Shown here: positions 1-12,300 of the stretch, in pieces
Position numbering within the stretch: position 1 is the first letter of the stretch
Layout of the letters: every line of letters begins with the position of its first letter
Assembly (NCBI RefSeq): GCF_032854445.1
Contig: NC_088300.1
Span: 23,293,608-23,357,607, forward strand
Length of the DNA: 64,000 nt
Direction: 5' to 3'
Source: Liolophura sinensis
Lineage: Eukaryota; Mollusca; Polyplacophora; Chitonida; Chitonidae
Notes under the pieces: generated by a model
Seen by the model: the letters and a program-made list of their open reading frames with translations, nothing else
Databases searched by the model: none
Told to the model about the DNA's origin: nothing
Position numbers and translations under genes: made by a program

Positions 1-234
1 GCAGGACGGATTTCCACCGCTCTTTTATTTAGTGCTGCTTCACTGAGACGACTTACCGAAGGCAAGTAAGCCGCCCACCCGAGCCATTATACTGATACGG
101 GTCAACCACTCGTTGCACTATCCCCTTCATGCTAAACGCCAAGCGAGGAAGTTACAACTTCCTCTTTTAAAGTCTTAGGTGTGACTCTACCGGCCCCGAA
201 GCGGACGCTCTACCAGCTGTGCTATCCGGGCCGG
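1..234 (-). repeat. tRNA-derived SINE (family B), cut by window edge
   Basis: Read on the minus strand, this begins with a tRNA-like head (about 185-234, A-box-like TAGCACAGCTGG) followed by a body that recurs in the opposite orientation at 23.84-23.97 kb. Shared body features are the tract around 70-100 (gcttacttgccttcggcaag on the other strand) and the end near base 1. The left end is lost at the window edge. Confidence 0.75.
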
Positions 235-637
235 TCCGTAGGCTGCATCAAAAAATTCAGGTGTCAAACCAAAACTGACATCATTTAACCCTGAAATGAC
301 ACCATCTACAATGCAAATGATATTAGAGACATAGGAGTAATACCATTTGGTGTCCCAATGCATGAAAACTTTACATGCATCAAACCACAATTGATATCAT
401 ATAGATCTGAAATGCTGGCTTCAACCCCGACATTGCTGTAATTGATATAACAGCTATACTTTTTGCTTTGTTTTAGGATAAGGCCTTAAAAAATTATCAT
501 AATCTAGAGCACGCTGTCTTCATGGCATAGCTGCGTGTCATTTGAAGATTCAACTTTGAAGGCTAAAGTTATTAAAATGAAGGTATATAACATGTGTTAT
601 ATTCATCCCACATATTATATTTATATTTACTTGTTTG

Positions 638-741
638 ACTGCTGTTATACAACAGCAGCCAGCAATATGGTGAGCGGAAACCGGACAGAGCCTGGGGAAA
701 CCCATGACCATCCGCAGGTTGCTGACAGACCTTCCCACATA
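638..741 (-). repeat. SINE family A fragment
   Basis: Internal part of the commonest SINE here. It contains the diagnostic blocks cggacagagcctgggg, cccatgaccatccgcagg and gacagaccttcccaca. Both the tRNA head and the A-rich tail are missing. Confidence 0.75.
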
Positions 742-2264
742 TGGCATTATATTTTTAATATCACCCTGACTTTTTACACCTGCATGTATAACAATATCTA
801 CAAGTTAAAGACAGTTGTTATATTCAAGGAAATTTCAGGGACTTAAAATGGTAAACCATGGGAGTGTGTTACTCTGTAACACCACAAAACTCAACTTTGT
901 ACGTACAACTTTCAAAATGTCAAAACAGTTGAATACATTAGGAATGCCGGGCAATATTTTCTTTTCTTTTTTACTGTACTATAGCACATTTTTTTTTACC
1001 TTCACAGATATTCTAAATGCTGTTAAGCATTTACTTCCTGAATTTAATGTTTGCTGCTTATATCTGAATGTCATTTAAGAAAAGTCTGAAATCTCATTTT
1101 ATTTTCAAATTACACTGTAAATGACAAAATGTTATTTACTGTACTGTAAACATTTTATACACTACACATCACCCACATCCACTTAGTCAGCAAACCACGC
1201 AGCCGTGATTTGCACGTAAGATCTGAGAAAACACGGCTAAATATTTCATACTGGGTTCAGCTGCTCCTGTCACTAGCAGTGCCTCTTTTACTTCACTGTG
1301 TTGGCAAATAGATAGTTTAATTTGCAATAAGTAGCCAAGCATGGAATTCACCAAAAACTAACTTCAGTGTTATCAACAACAACACCAACAATGCAAGGAG
1401 TGAGGAGGGGACTTGACTGACCCCAACCATTGACTGGTTGGAATTTAACCTATCCACTAATAAATCAGCTTTTATCCCATCGAATGTTGCTTGGCTAGTG
1501 GAAATAACCGCTGACTGGCTGGCCCGTGGATAGCAAAAACTTCGCCGGGCTGGCAGGAGTGCTCAGCATAAGTAAGTCCAGCATGCTAGCTAAATTTTAA
1601 AAGCAGGGAGGAAAAATTAGGCTTTAAATATATATATATACACGCTCTGATTAATTAGGGCATGATGAGTAAACACAGCTGGAGTTCTTTTGTCTGAAGT
1701 TTGAGTGAGCTTGTGACAAATTGTCAGAAATGTCACATGTTTTCAACATAGTAACTGCCATTTCACAGTTACAGTCCTGGCAGCAGTTCTGGACGGCTAC
1801 TAAGGACTACTGAAACATAAACATATCCAAAACTAATGAAAAAATAGCAACATGGAGCAATGAAAAATGTTTTGGTGGCTATTACTATTTAAAAAGTAGT
1901 GATGAAACATTGGAAGCGGCAGGAATGCAGATGGCTTTAAAAACAAAAGTTTGCTTGTAAATTTGATCACACCTACTCTGAAGTTTTGGAACTAAAGGGA
2001 ATATTTTATAGTGACATGTAAGGCTAAATGTCACAGCAATGTAGCAAATCCATTACAAATGCCAGCATCTTTATCAGGGTGTATAGGGTGTATGCGAGGA
2101 TCAGCGGTCCCTCAAACATCTCATCCACTATTAAAAGTTCACAGCTGATTTCCTGGCTACAATCCTCTAGTATCTGAACTTCTCAATGACTTTCTTCATG
2201 TCATTAGTAACCCAGTCACATGTACATGTAATTTTTTTGAAAATGGATAATAATACACTTTATA

Positions 2265-2432
2265 GGAGGCCAATCAGAACAACTTGTGGTGGGAAGAAAC
2301 TGGACAGAGCCCGGGGGAAACCCACAACCATCCGCAGGTTGCTGACAGACCTTCCCACGTACGGACCCCATTGGTGAGAGGCTCCTGGGCTATTATGCTG
2401 CGCTAGCTCGCTTACCACTAAGGAGGCCTCAA
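2265..2432 (-). repeat. SINE family A, 5' two-thirds
   Basis: On the minus strand this runs from the tRNA-like head (aggcctccttagtggtaagc) through the blocks for the accession site, the CCGCAGG-type motif and the start of the body. The A-rich 3' tail is absent. It lies in the last SAE1 intron visible in the window. Confidence 0.75.
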
Positions 2433-2891
2433 GTTAAACTATGATTGTGGTTTACTGGATGAATTTTCTTTGAATACTGTTGCTGTTTTTATCACTTAAT
2501 TTTATATATACATTTTTCAAGGGTTCATATAAATGTATACATATGTCAAAGGTGATAGGCTAGATTTGCACAAGACCATGAAATGAAACAAAACTATCAC
2601 TTTTCCTCCAGTTTTCATTCTTAATTCAAAAAGTTGATGTCCTGTTTATAATCTTTCAGATCACTAAATTCACTCTGAAGGAATCAGAGACAATCTTGAA
2701 ACCAAGAGCTTCCAGGGTCCCAGCACCCCAGTTTGTAGGCTCCCTGCGCTCCGCTCAGTCAACTTCCATCACTACTCTCGGTTGAAGAAGATGCACTCCT
2801 TAAAATGTTTTTTGCATTTTTTTAGTTTTTGTTTTTGTGTGTGTGTGTGTTTGTGTGTGCGCTTACATGTATTTTACATTCTGCTACTTAC

Positions 2892-5800
2892 GTCACATAT
2901 TCATGCTCTCCTAAATCACTGAACATGTAGCCAAAGTATCCATACACATCCCCTGCAAAAAACTGGATCTTCTTCTTGTGGCAGATGTCACTGATACGGG
3001 TCATGGCTGCCTGGGAGCAGCATGTCACACACACCACATCAAACTGGCTGAAGAAGTCGTCTCCCTTGTTATCTAATATCTCTGTGTCAGCTGTGACTGT
3101 CACCATAGGATTTAACTGTTGTGTTCTGCTTAAAGAACATGTCGCTCTCTACAACAGAATAACTTTTCACATGCACATTAAAAATTCTCTATTATTTTTT
3201 GGAATAACTGACTGGGATTTAACTATAAGCAGTCCTTCAAATAATGTATGAGCCAATATTCATAATCACTGAATACAGTCATGTAAGTACGAGTGTCATT
3301 TTTACATAGCTGTAATATCGTGTCAATGTACTAAACCTGTTCAATTTAAACTAGTTGATGACTTTGTGTTAATTCTGCACCTGGTGTCAGTATAGTTCAA
3401 AAAGTACGAAATAACATCAAATTCACATCTTCATTAGATAGTAATTTATGGAATTTGGTTAACAAATTTGTTAGATCTATTTAAAACATGCTTTTCTTAC
3501 TTTAAAAAAAAAAAAGCCATCCAATTCAATCATGAAATTAAACAGTTTAATTTCAATACCAGTATTATCTTCAGTCCAGAAATCTTAATATACAGAGTCA
3601 ACAATACCAGTTCATGCTTTGTACTCACATTTTTCCCCACATCATCTCGACTCACCAAGAACTGAGAACATGCGTCTTCTTCGGACACCTAGAAATGGAC
3701 AGACAGTGAGGACATGTGTATGTAAGCAGATGTATTAGAATGCAGAGATTCTAGAGTCTGTAACATTTAAAGTTATATCACTACACACAGATATAACTTA
3801 TTATAGGAACATAAAATAAACATTTTCTCTCCTAGTTCTCTTCACTTCAAATGAATTTCTCTACTTTTCACTTGAGGTGAGTTTTTCCATTTTTTCTCTT
3901 CAAGCTGATTTCTTCACTATATCTCTTCAAGTATATTTTACTGTTTTAAAATAGTAGGCACAGGTGTGATTATAGCCAACCTTCTATGTGCATTTTTACA
4001 GCTTCAACATACAGTTTCAGTCTGCTTCAATATTTCACTGTTTTTCACATAAAATTCCTGTAAATAAAACAAAAAAACTTTCATCTATTACTTCACTTAA
4101 TTTGAAAAAAAAAAGAAGCAAAAAAAAAATCATTTACAAAACAGCGGTACATCCAGATGGAGGAAGTGTGCTATTTTAATATCCACTGCACTACACGGAT
4201 GGTAATTTAGCCTCCCTAAAGTGGAACAGTAACTGTCGCAGGGCTTTTAACTGCAACAAGGTTTGCTCGCATGGGACAAAAACTTCTCAAGAGCTTCTTT
4301 TTATACCCTATCGGTGGCACTGGAACTGCACTGACACACAGAATGAAAAACCTCTTTAACTTTCATACCATTTTATATGCCAGTCCTCCCCTGGATTTTA
4401 TCTAATTATTTTGATCGTTGCTTAACATTAAACTACAGAATTTTCCAACTGTATGATGCCAGTCAAAATGCTTGAATTAAAGCTCTGTACACAGGCAACT
4501 TACTGACAAACTTTTCAACATATATCTTGATAATGTACAACTACATCTTACAAGTGGTCTTTAAAACCTGACAGACTGCCAAAACGGCTCCACAAGCACT
4601 GCTGATTAGTGATTGTCACTAAAGTTTCAACAACAATGAAAGTGTAGGAATCTAGACATTTCCTGTGTATTTAAAGGTTGGGATTAAATCCAGACTTGTG
4701 GCGGCACTTAGGGAGTTCAAGGTAGTGCACTTCACTGTTGAGCGTCACCTACCCTGGGTTTGAAAACACCACATGTGGCTTTAAAAATGGGTGTTGATAG
4801 AAATGGTTAAACAACATGCAAGCACCAACAAAATTTTAGCATTTGTTTTTATCATAAAACTGTAAATTAAGTACTCACGATGATGCTGTACTCAAAGGAG
4901 CTCAGTTTGTGTGTCATGTGTACAAGTCCAAGCTTACAACTCTGTCATGCTTTGTTTTATAATAAGAGATACCAATAGTCTCAGTGACAGCATGAATGTC
5001 ACAATTTTAGTACTGAATACATATATCAACGCAAATATACTGAAAAATACTGATAGTGATGAAATTAAGCTTACTAAAGTGTCATCCAACAAAGTCAGCG
5101 ATTTTATGCCTGCTAAGACGATATTTTTTGCAACTTCTGCGCCAAGGCCTCTCAATCCAGCTAGCAACACTTTGGCGGATCGCAACCTTGTTGAAAACAG
5201 ATAAGAGAAAAACATATATTTGCCAATAAGAATTTCAAAACTCACTGGCTTTTCAAAATTTGCACACTGTCACAATTAAATTACCCACATACATGTAGTA
5301 TTGAGAACATTTGAGCTGATTGCGAGGTAAAACCTGTCTCCCCTTATAAACTAATTACATGTTGAGTTAAACTACTGTATTAGTAATTCTGTTAATTTTT
5401 AAGACTGCGGCAGCAGCAAGTATCAGTTTTAAAGTCTTAGGTATGACCTGACCGTTTTGATCCCAGGTCTCCCAACTTCGAGGCGGATGCTCTAACCATT
5501 AGGTCACCGAATTGGTCTTATTTATTTGCTTGGTGTTTTACACCATACTCAAGAATATTTCACTTACATAAGGGTAACCAGGACTTTGGTGGGAGGAAAC
5601 CTGCGACTACCCTTACTCTTCTAATTTTAGGGACACCTGGTCTGCTCTTTTTAACCAATACCAATCTTTTTAACAACGTACTTGTAGCAGGAATATTTAG
5701 TTTCTTCTTTTCACACGGTTAGTACATCTAATGGCCAACACATTCACATCTTTACTTTGTCAAAAAACAAGAGAAATGTAATTCTTGGCTTTCAGCGATA

Positions 5801-6178
5801 CTTACAGCTGTCCTAAAAATTTGAGGAAATAGGGTACCGGTAACTGCAGATTGCTGCCAGATCTTCCCACGTACTCCCAAAATTAGAAGAATTACAGTAA
5901 CTCCGTTGTCTTCAATATGTTTAAGAAATGTCTGTGTTTAATTAATCATTAATTTTAATTTTATTGACATGTTTTCCAACTCAGGATCTGTCAAGGCGAT
6001 CTACAGTGCTGAAAGGAAAGGAAACAATCTAGTTCACACCAACAACAGCATGTGCATATCGCTGTGGCTTTCTCACTCTGCCTCGGCCGTACCTACGCTG
6101 AGCATCAAGGCCCCAAAGTCGTATCTGTCTGTCATACAACGCTGCTTCGTCTTCTGTGATCGTTTCCTGTTCGACCAT
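2892..6178 (-). CDS. SAE1: SUMO-activating enzyme subunit 1 (5' half of gene)
   Basis: SAE1 (AOS1) pairs with UBA2 to form the SUMO E1, which adenylates SUMO and passes it as a thioester to UBC9, mainly in the nucleus. Four coding exons can be read on the minus strand: 6093-6178, 5075-5186, 3629-3688 and 2892-3148. Each is bounded by GT-AG, and the frames join (phases 2, 0, 0, 2) to give 171 residues. Exon 1 starts at ATG 6178 and encodes YDRQIRLWGLDAQ, the conserved ATP-contacting N-terminus. Exon 2 holds the nucleotide-binding loop GLRGLGAEVAKN. Exon 4 has VCVTCCSQ, DICHKKKIQFFAGDVYGY and LGEHEYV, which match the family closely. Human SAE1 is about 346 residues, so the C-terminal half must lie left of base 1; I found no later exon in 1-2891, which reads as intron with SINEs. 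SAE1 itself lacks the catalytic cysteine, which is in UBA2. Identification is secure; exact exon ends are inferred from splice consensus. Confidence 0.93.
5430..5516 (-). repeat. tRNA-like head of SINE family B
   Basis: On the minus strand this reads as a tRNA-like head (GGTGACCTAATGGTTAGAGC, later a B-box-like GGGATCAAAAC) followed by the start of the family B body. It abuts a family A tail at 5517-5660, so one SINE seems to have inserted beside or into another within SAE1 intron 1. Confidence 0.6.
5517..5660 (-). repeat. SINE family A tail fragment
   Basis: Carries the family A 3' half in minus orientation: tttatttgcttggtgtttta, actcaagaatatttcactta and gtgggaggaaacc. Confidence 0.7.
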
Positions 6179-6378
6179 CCTCACTTTTTCACTCAAGTAA
6201 CTTGTTCGATGTTGAAGGTCTGTTTTCTCCTCGTTTGCATTTGCCGGCTTCGACTAAGCCATCTTTGAAACCTCAAAGCCTATTGGATGTCTGGGTTCAT
6301 ATGTATCCCTTCCGGCATTTATGCACTAATCGAATTTACCGTCTTATCGTTAAACGGCTAGCGACTGAAAACGACAAC
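6179..6378. promoter_or_regulatory. Bidirectional SAE1/SRP14 promoter
   Basis: These 200 bp are all that separate the SAE1 start (minus, 6178) from the SRP14 start (plus, 6379), so both 5' UTRs and core promoters must lie here or overlap the genes. There is no TATA box. Visible motifs are an ETS-like CTTCCGGC at 6309-6316, a YY1-like GCCATCTT at 6258-6265 and an inverted CCAAT box (ATTGG, 6282-6286). This set is typical of TATA-less housekeeping bidirectional promoters. Motif function is inferred. Confidence 0.7.
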
Positions 6379-9300
6379 ATGGTGCTGCTAGAGAATGACA
6401 CGGTAAACCATCTGATTTGTATTCGGGATATTTCTTTAAAACTTATCAGTTTAACATATTCAGGTAACATCACATGAAAAAATCTGAAAACCTCTTTTAT
6501 TTTTATTTTAGTTCTTAAGTGAGCTGACGCGGCTTTTCCAGAAATCGAGAACATCTGGTTCAGTCGTACTGACGATGAAGCGTTGTAAGTATTATTGTGG
6601 CATCAGTTTTCGTCATTTGAAGTACGCTCTTATCTGATCGTCAAACTAGAGAACAAAATGGTACGATAGGGTAATATATATATATATATATATGTATATG
6701 TATAACGTTTTTTCGTGTAGGCGTAATTTACTAATCCCATACGGTGTTACAGGCGGTTATACTGTCCATGTTAAATGGGTTGTCCACGTACAAGAAAGCA
6801 AATTGCCTCCCCTTTGACCCTTTACATCAGTCAGCTGATAACGCTCATTCAAAGGCTGGAATCAGTAACATTCATTGCAACCTTAGTTGTTTTCCCCAGT
6901 CTCCAATAAAAGCAGTCAGTCAAATTTCACATATTTATTTTATTTTTTTGTAATTTATTGTCTTCCGTTCAACCCTGATCTGACCAAATGGTTGTTGTTT
7001 GTGACAAATAAAAGAAAATTCTGTGCAGTGGAACATATTTCATTTTTTCACAAAGTTGTGAGGATAGCATAACGGTTTACAACCTAGGTGTGCCCTTGAG
7101 GGTGAATCCAGTGCATTTTGAGTCCAAAAATACACATACCAAACTTACTTTTTGCATTGCCTGTAGTGAGTGTGTGAGTGCTGGCACCCAGTATTAAACA
7201 GCTGTGTTAAGTAATGTTAAGGATGGTATCATAAAAAGTACTGCATGTTTATTTATTTGATTGGTGTTTAACGCTGGACTCCAGGGTATTTCACTTCAAT
7301 AATGGTAGCCAGAATTATGGTGGGAGGAAACCGGACAGAGCCTGGGGGAAACCCAGGAGCATCCGAGCTTGCCTGGTACAGCTGGAGAGGAAGCCAGCAT
7401 GAGTTTGACTTGAACTCACATGTATTGATCCCAAGTTTTTCATAGGCTGAAAAGTAAAGTTTTCCTCACACGAGAGCTAACAGCTGATAAAAAAAAAAAA
7501 AATTGTCTCAAGATTGTTTGCTCAGCTGTTTACGGGGTGTTGTGGTGAGATTTCTTCCTGTCACAGCTGTGCCACAATTATGGATATTATGGATATGATA
7601 TTTTATGGACTCATGAGGTGAAAATCTCACCATGCTGATGACACTGAGTTATCAGCTGAGCTGAATATTTCAGGGAAGCAATGAAAAGGTATGAAACTGT
7701 CACGTGAGCTCAAGATGGCAGAGGTGCAAGATATGCTTTTATTAATTTTACTGCTCAGACGTTTTCGATGACAATTAAGAGCAAAATGTCGCAAAACATG
7801 GACCAGTTTATGGATCCTGAGGCAACCGCAGGCCTATCTGGTGTAATTCCATAGTTATTTCCTTCATAGCTTACTGTTGCTTATCCCGGTATTTTAAAAT
7901 CAGCAGACCTGACATCATACAAAGAAGGATAATCTGGCAAAATATCATTAAACTTGTCATCTAAAAGTATTTTGGTCGTCAATTCCATCTTTATATCATG
8001 TGAGAAATCACATCGTTTTAATTGGCTGATATCATTTTCCAGTTAACATTTAACCATTTAACATGGTGAGATTTTTGCCTCACGAGTCCATTAAATATCG
8101 AACGTGCTAGATAATTGTTGCACAGCTGTGAAAAGAAGAAATCTCACCAAAAACACTTCGCACTTGAAGAGCAAACAACTGAGCAAACAGCCTCGAGAGT
8201 ATTTTTCTCAACTGTTAGCTCTCGTGAGCGGTAGACTTAAAGGCTTAGTTACCATAAATTACATAATTCACAACTAAGCCTTATATGTATTGAAATCAAT
8301 GTTCAGGTAAATGCTGCATGTGTTGAGCCTTATTTTGTGGTATGCATGTCAATTGTTTATTTAGATCACACAAGCCTTTACCATGTGTTTACTGCTATGC
8401 TGTTCCCACAATATTTGGCATGTGTGCAAGCACCACCATGTGGAAGTAGCAAACCGAGGAACTTGCTTAAGGCCTGTTGAGAGTCCTGGATTTGGTCAGT
8501 CCAAGAAATGTAGTTTCATTTTCAACAATGAAATTGTGAAAATTTGTAGAACATGTTTATTTGTATACAAAATTTTACAAAATATCATATAGTGCTGTTC
8601 CTCAAGTGAAGCTTAAACATTTTTTTTTTTAAACCCAGACACTCAGCATTTATTCAGCTCTTGACAATGCTTTTATGTGGCAAAAAAAACCCCTTCAACA
8701 TTGTAAATTTCATCAAAATTGCATGGAGTTATCTCCCATGGGTGGTTTTTTCATTCTTGCTTTGAACTGAATCAGCCCTGTCAAAAAACTTAACAATGGC
8801 TGTATAATTTTCAATAGAGGATCCACCTGAATTTATAATTCTGTATGTGTAAAGAAATTTAGTTGACATATATGACCTTATGGAACAAACCGTTGCCTGA
8901 TTTAATTTAAATTTTAAAACTGTTTTGTCAAATCTGTATGTATTAGTGCCACACAGATACAGTACATGTATGATATTATGTTGACCTGATTTGCTTGTTG
9001 CCACCGGAAATGAGAAAAAATGCCCCTGACTTTTGTAGGTATGTTTTATAAGCTTATGACCAGCAGTTATTAACAAACAACCAATATTTTCTGTTCCAAA
9101 TAAAGCCATGTAGATTTTATATGTAGATGAAACATAATACTAAGCCACAAAACTGACAAATTAGAAAAACAGGTTGTGAACATAAAATTAATTAGGATTA
9201 ATTACATATCCACCATAATTACATGTAGCATGTAGAATGTGATACAGAACTTGTTTTCCTCTTAATTCTAGGTCTGTATATGTATGATGTTAAGTAACTT

Positions 9301-12300
9301 TCAGTAAGGATGTTCATATACGTTCATAATTGTATATCAGGACGTAACTGCAAAATATTTCTGTTTTGCTGTTTTCTGTTTTTGGTAGTAGATGTGGTTT
9401 AATTTAATGTATAGTATTTTTTATACTTGTATTTAGGTTCAAATAATTCTGTTAAGAATATAGATAGATTTGCCCAGTTCATTGGGAATGCCCTTTATAA
9501 TGTCACAGTATGATCTTTTCTGCATCTCAGATGATGGACGGACAAAACCCAAGCCTCGCCCCGGGAGAGGGGGAAGCCAGTTAGAGCCCTCAGAGTACAA
9601 GTGTCTTGTCAGAGCACAGTTAGCAAACAAAAAAATATCAACAGTGGTAAGAAAGCCTTTATTCTTTTTGCCGTGTCAAATTTTTAAATATATATCTTTG
9701 TTTAATTTCTTTTCTCAATTAATTTATGCATTCCTTGATTTTTTTTTATTGTGTTTATGAGGGGGGAGGGTGGGGAGTCTGTGGTTATATGTTCTGTTGA
9801 ATTGTTGGTCATGATGGTGGTCGTACAATGTCTTTCAGTCACTTAAACACTCACAGTCTCGGTTCAATCCCAGCCTAGGTATTTTCAAGATTCCACTTTC
9901 TCCACTGGAATCAATTCCAGGTCGGGTCATACCAAAGACTTAAAAAATGTTACCTGTTGTTTCCTTGCATGGCACTCAGCACTAAGAGGTTACAGCGAGG
10001 AAGCAGGACAGGTTGACCTGAAGTTAGTGCAGGGTATCATATCAGGTGTCCTTAGCATGATACTTTAGTTAGGGCAGCACTATGGTGGCATGGACTAGCC
10101 CTGCCACTAGAAGACGCCAAATGACTCTTCATTGTTTAAAAAAATTCCTATTGAGGATTATGTAAAACCCGAGCACACATATACATATAAATACATGATT
10201 GTAGTACAAGTATTTGCTCACATGCAGCTCCCCAGAAAACACTGATTACGACATCTCAAGTGAAAACTACGTCCAAACAACTTGGATGAGGATGGGCGAC
10301 AGATTACATAATTCTTCTTGTTTTTATGACAGATATTAGTAGTGCTAAGAAGAAAAAATTACATTGCTCTCATTTTTTTTTTTGATAAGTAAAGATATGT
10401 ATAAGATGTTCATTAGGTTACACCAAGCGCATTGATTTTCCTTACCATTTAAGTAGTAAATTTTGCAACATCACCCTCACCTACCTTTTTTTGAATCATT
10501 GCATTTTAAATTGAAGAAAAAGGTAAATTTGTATGGAAAGACATTCAGTGACATCACAGGAAAGCTGATTTGATGAAAAAAGGTCAGCACTAGATAATAT
10601 GTACCTATGAATGCATAAGATTTATAAATCTTATCTCCACACCATAATTCTTTCAGAGTGTTTCAAAATATGGGTTGCAGAGGCGGTAGAAAAGATTGAA
10701 AAAATATGGTAGTGGGAAAAGTTTCCAACTGTAAACACTGCTTTACTAGTCGTAGATGTATATGTGAGTATTTGTGCATGAGTTGACAAGAGTCTCTTTG
10801 GGACTCTTTCAATGTACAGGGTGGAGCAAAAGTCTGGATCCATAGGCAGTTTACTGTAGAATTTGTTTTCTTTTATTTTTAACATAATTTTGATGATTTA
10901 AGTATCATGTATAATTTTACATGACACCACATTTCCAGGGAAATGGATTGGATGTTGAGGGCTGGTCGAATGGCCATCAAGATTTGAGTCCTTTGGATTT
11001 TTTTTTATGGGGACACCTTAAATCAGTGGTTTCTGCTAACAAACCAGGAACATTACGAGATAACACTAAAAGATAACATCACACAAGAAATTGAAACGAT
11101 AAGAGGGAATAACTCCATGCTTCGAAGTGTGCAAAGATTGTGTGTCTTCCGAGTAAGAAAGTGTTTGCAGGAAGGTGGAAGTCAGTTCAAACACTTATTG
11201 TAAACTGTAAATTCTTATGTAGTAAATTGCCTATGGGTCCAGACATTTGCTCCACCCTGTATATATGTTTGGATCCCAGTATACGGTTTGACGTCTATGT
11301 ATACCATCCCCTGAATTCTGGAGACAAGGTGTGTCATGCCTTTGTCTAGGTGGTAATTGTCAGCTCATGCTAATGAGTTAATTGTAAATGAAAGCTGGAG
11401 CTATTTTTTAACTGGTGGACATCGCTCAGTGCCCAGATCTCTGACTGGTACATTATCATCTCTAATGATTTACATTCAGAACAGGTCAGTCACCTGCTGT
11501 TCATTATCACTGGTGTACAAGTTGTTGATTGCATTATCAGCAATGAAATCTGAGCTTTGGGAACACCCAGCTGCGTATCACCCTGTGAATTGTTAACTCT
11601 ACCTGATATGAAGTGTTTTCCTTGTAGATATTACAATCAGAATATAAAACCCCATGGACGGTTTCCAAGCATCATATTGATTTTGCTTACCCAGAGACAC
11701 TTGAACAAAATTTTGTAAATTAATTTTTCTTAACTTTTGTGTTAAATGTCGTCGCCTTATATAACCTAGACAACATCTTTTACGAAAAATGTTACAAGAA
11801 ATGTGACATAGGGAATTTTGAGAAAGTGGCTCACAGTATGTTGTGTGAGTCTGATGGCTCCTTATTTATTATGTCACAACGGCAAACTAATGTCTATTTG
11901 TGGCATACATGGAAGTATGAAGGGTTGAACAGATTATTATAAATTTTAGTAGTTGGCATGCTAGTGCAGCACAATGAATCACAGGCCTCTCATCAATGCA
12001 ATCACTGTGAGTTCAAGTCCAGCTTATGCTGGCTTCCTCTCCAGCCGTGCATGGGAAAGTCTGCCGGAAATCTTTAAATAGTCATGGGTTTCCTTCAGTT
12101 TCCACCCACCATAATACTGGCCACCATTGTGGAGTGAAATATTCTTGATTATGGCATAAAACTCCAATGAAATAAATAAATAGATAAACCTTTTTGGTTG
12201 GAAAAGTTGGGTAATATTGGGTGGTATTTGAGTTGGAGAAACAGTACCCACTAGAAACTATAAAAAATATACACACCAGTATATGAAGTTTTTACACATG

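Noticed and set aside
2661-2784. Plus-strand open stretch after a TTTCAG acceptor-like site (frame ITKFTLKESETIL..., about 40 codons)
   Set aside because: No recognisable family, no upstream exon on the plus strand, and it lies in an SAE1 intron. The acceptor alone is weak evidence.
8729-9109. 126-codon frame on the minus strand
   Set aside because: Low-complexity AT-rich codon use, no motif, no splice partner, lies antisense in an SRP14 intron.
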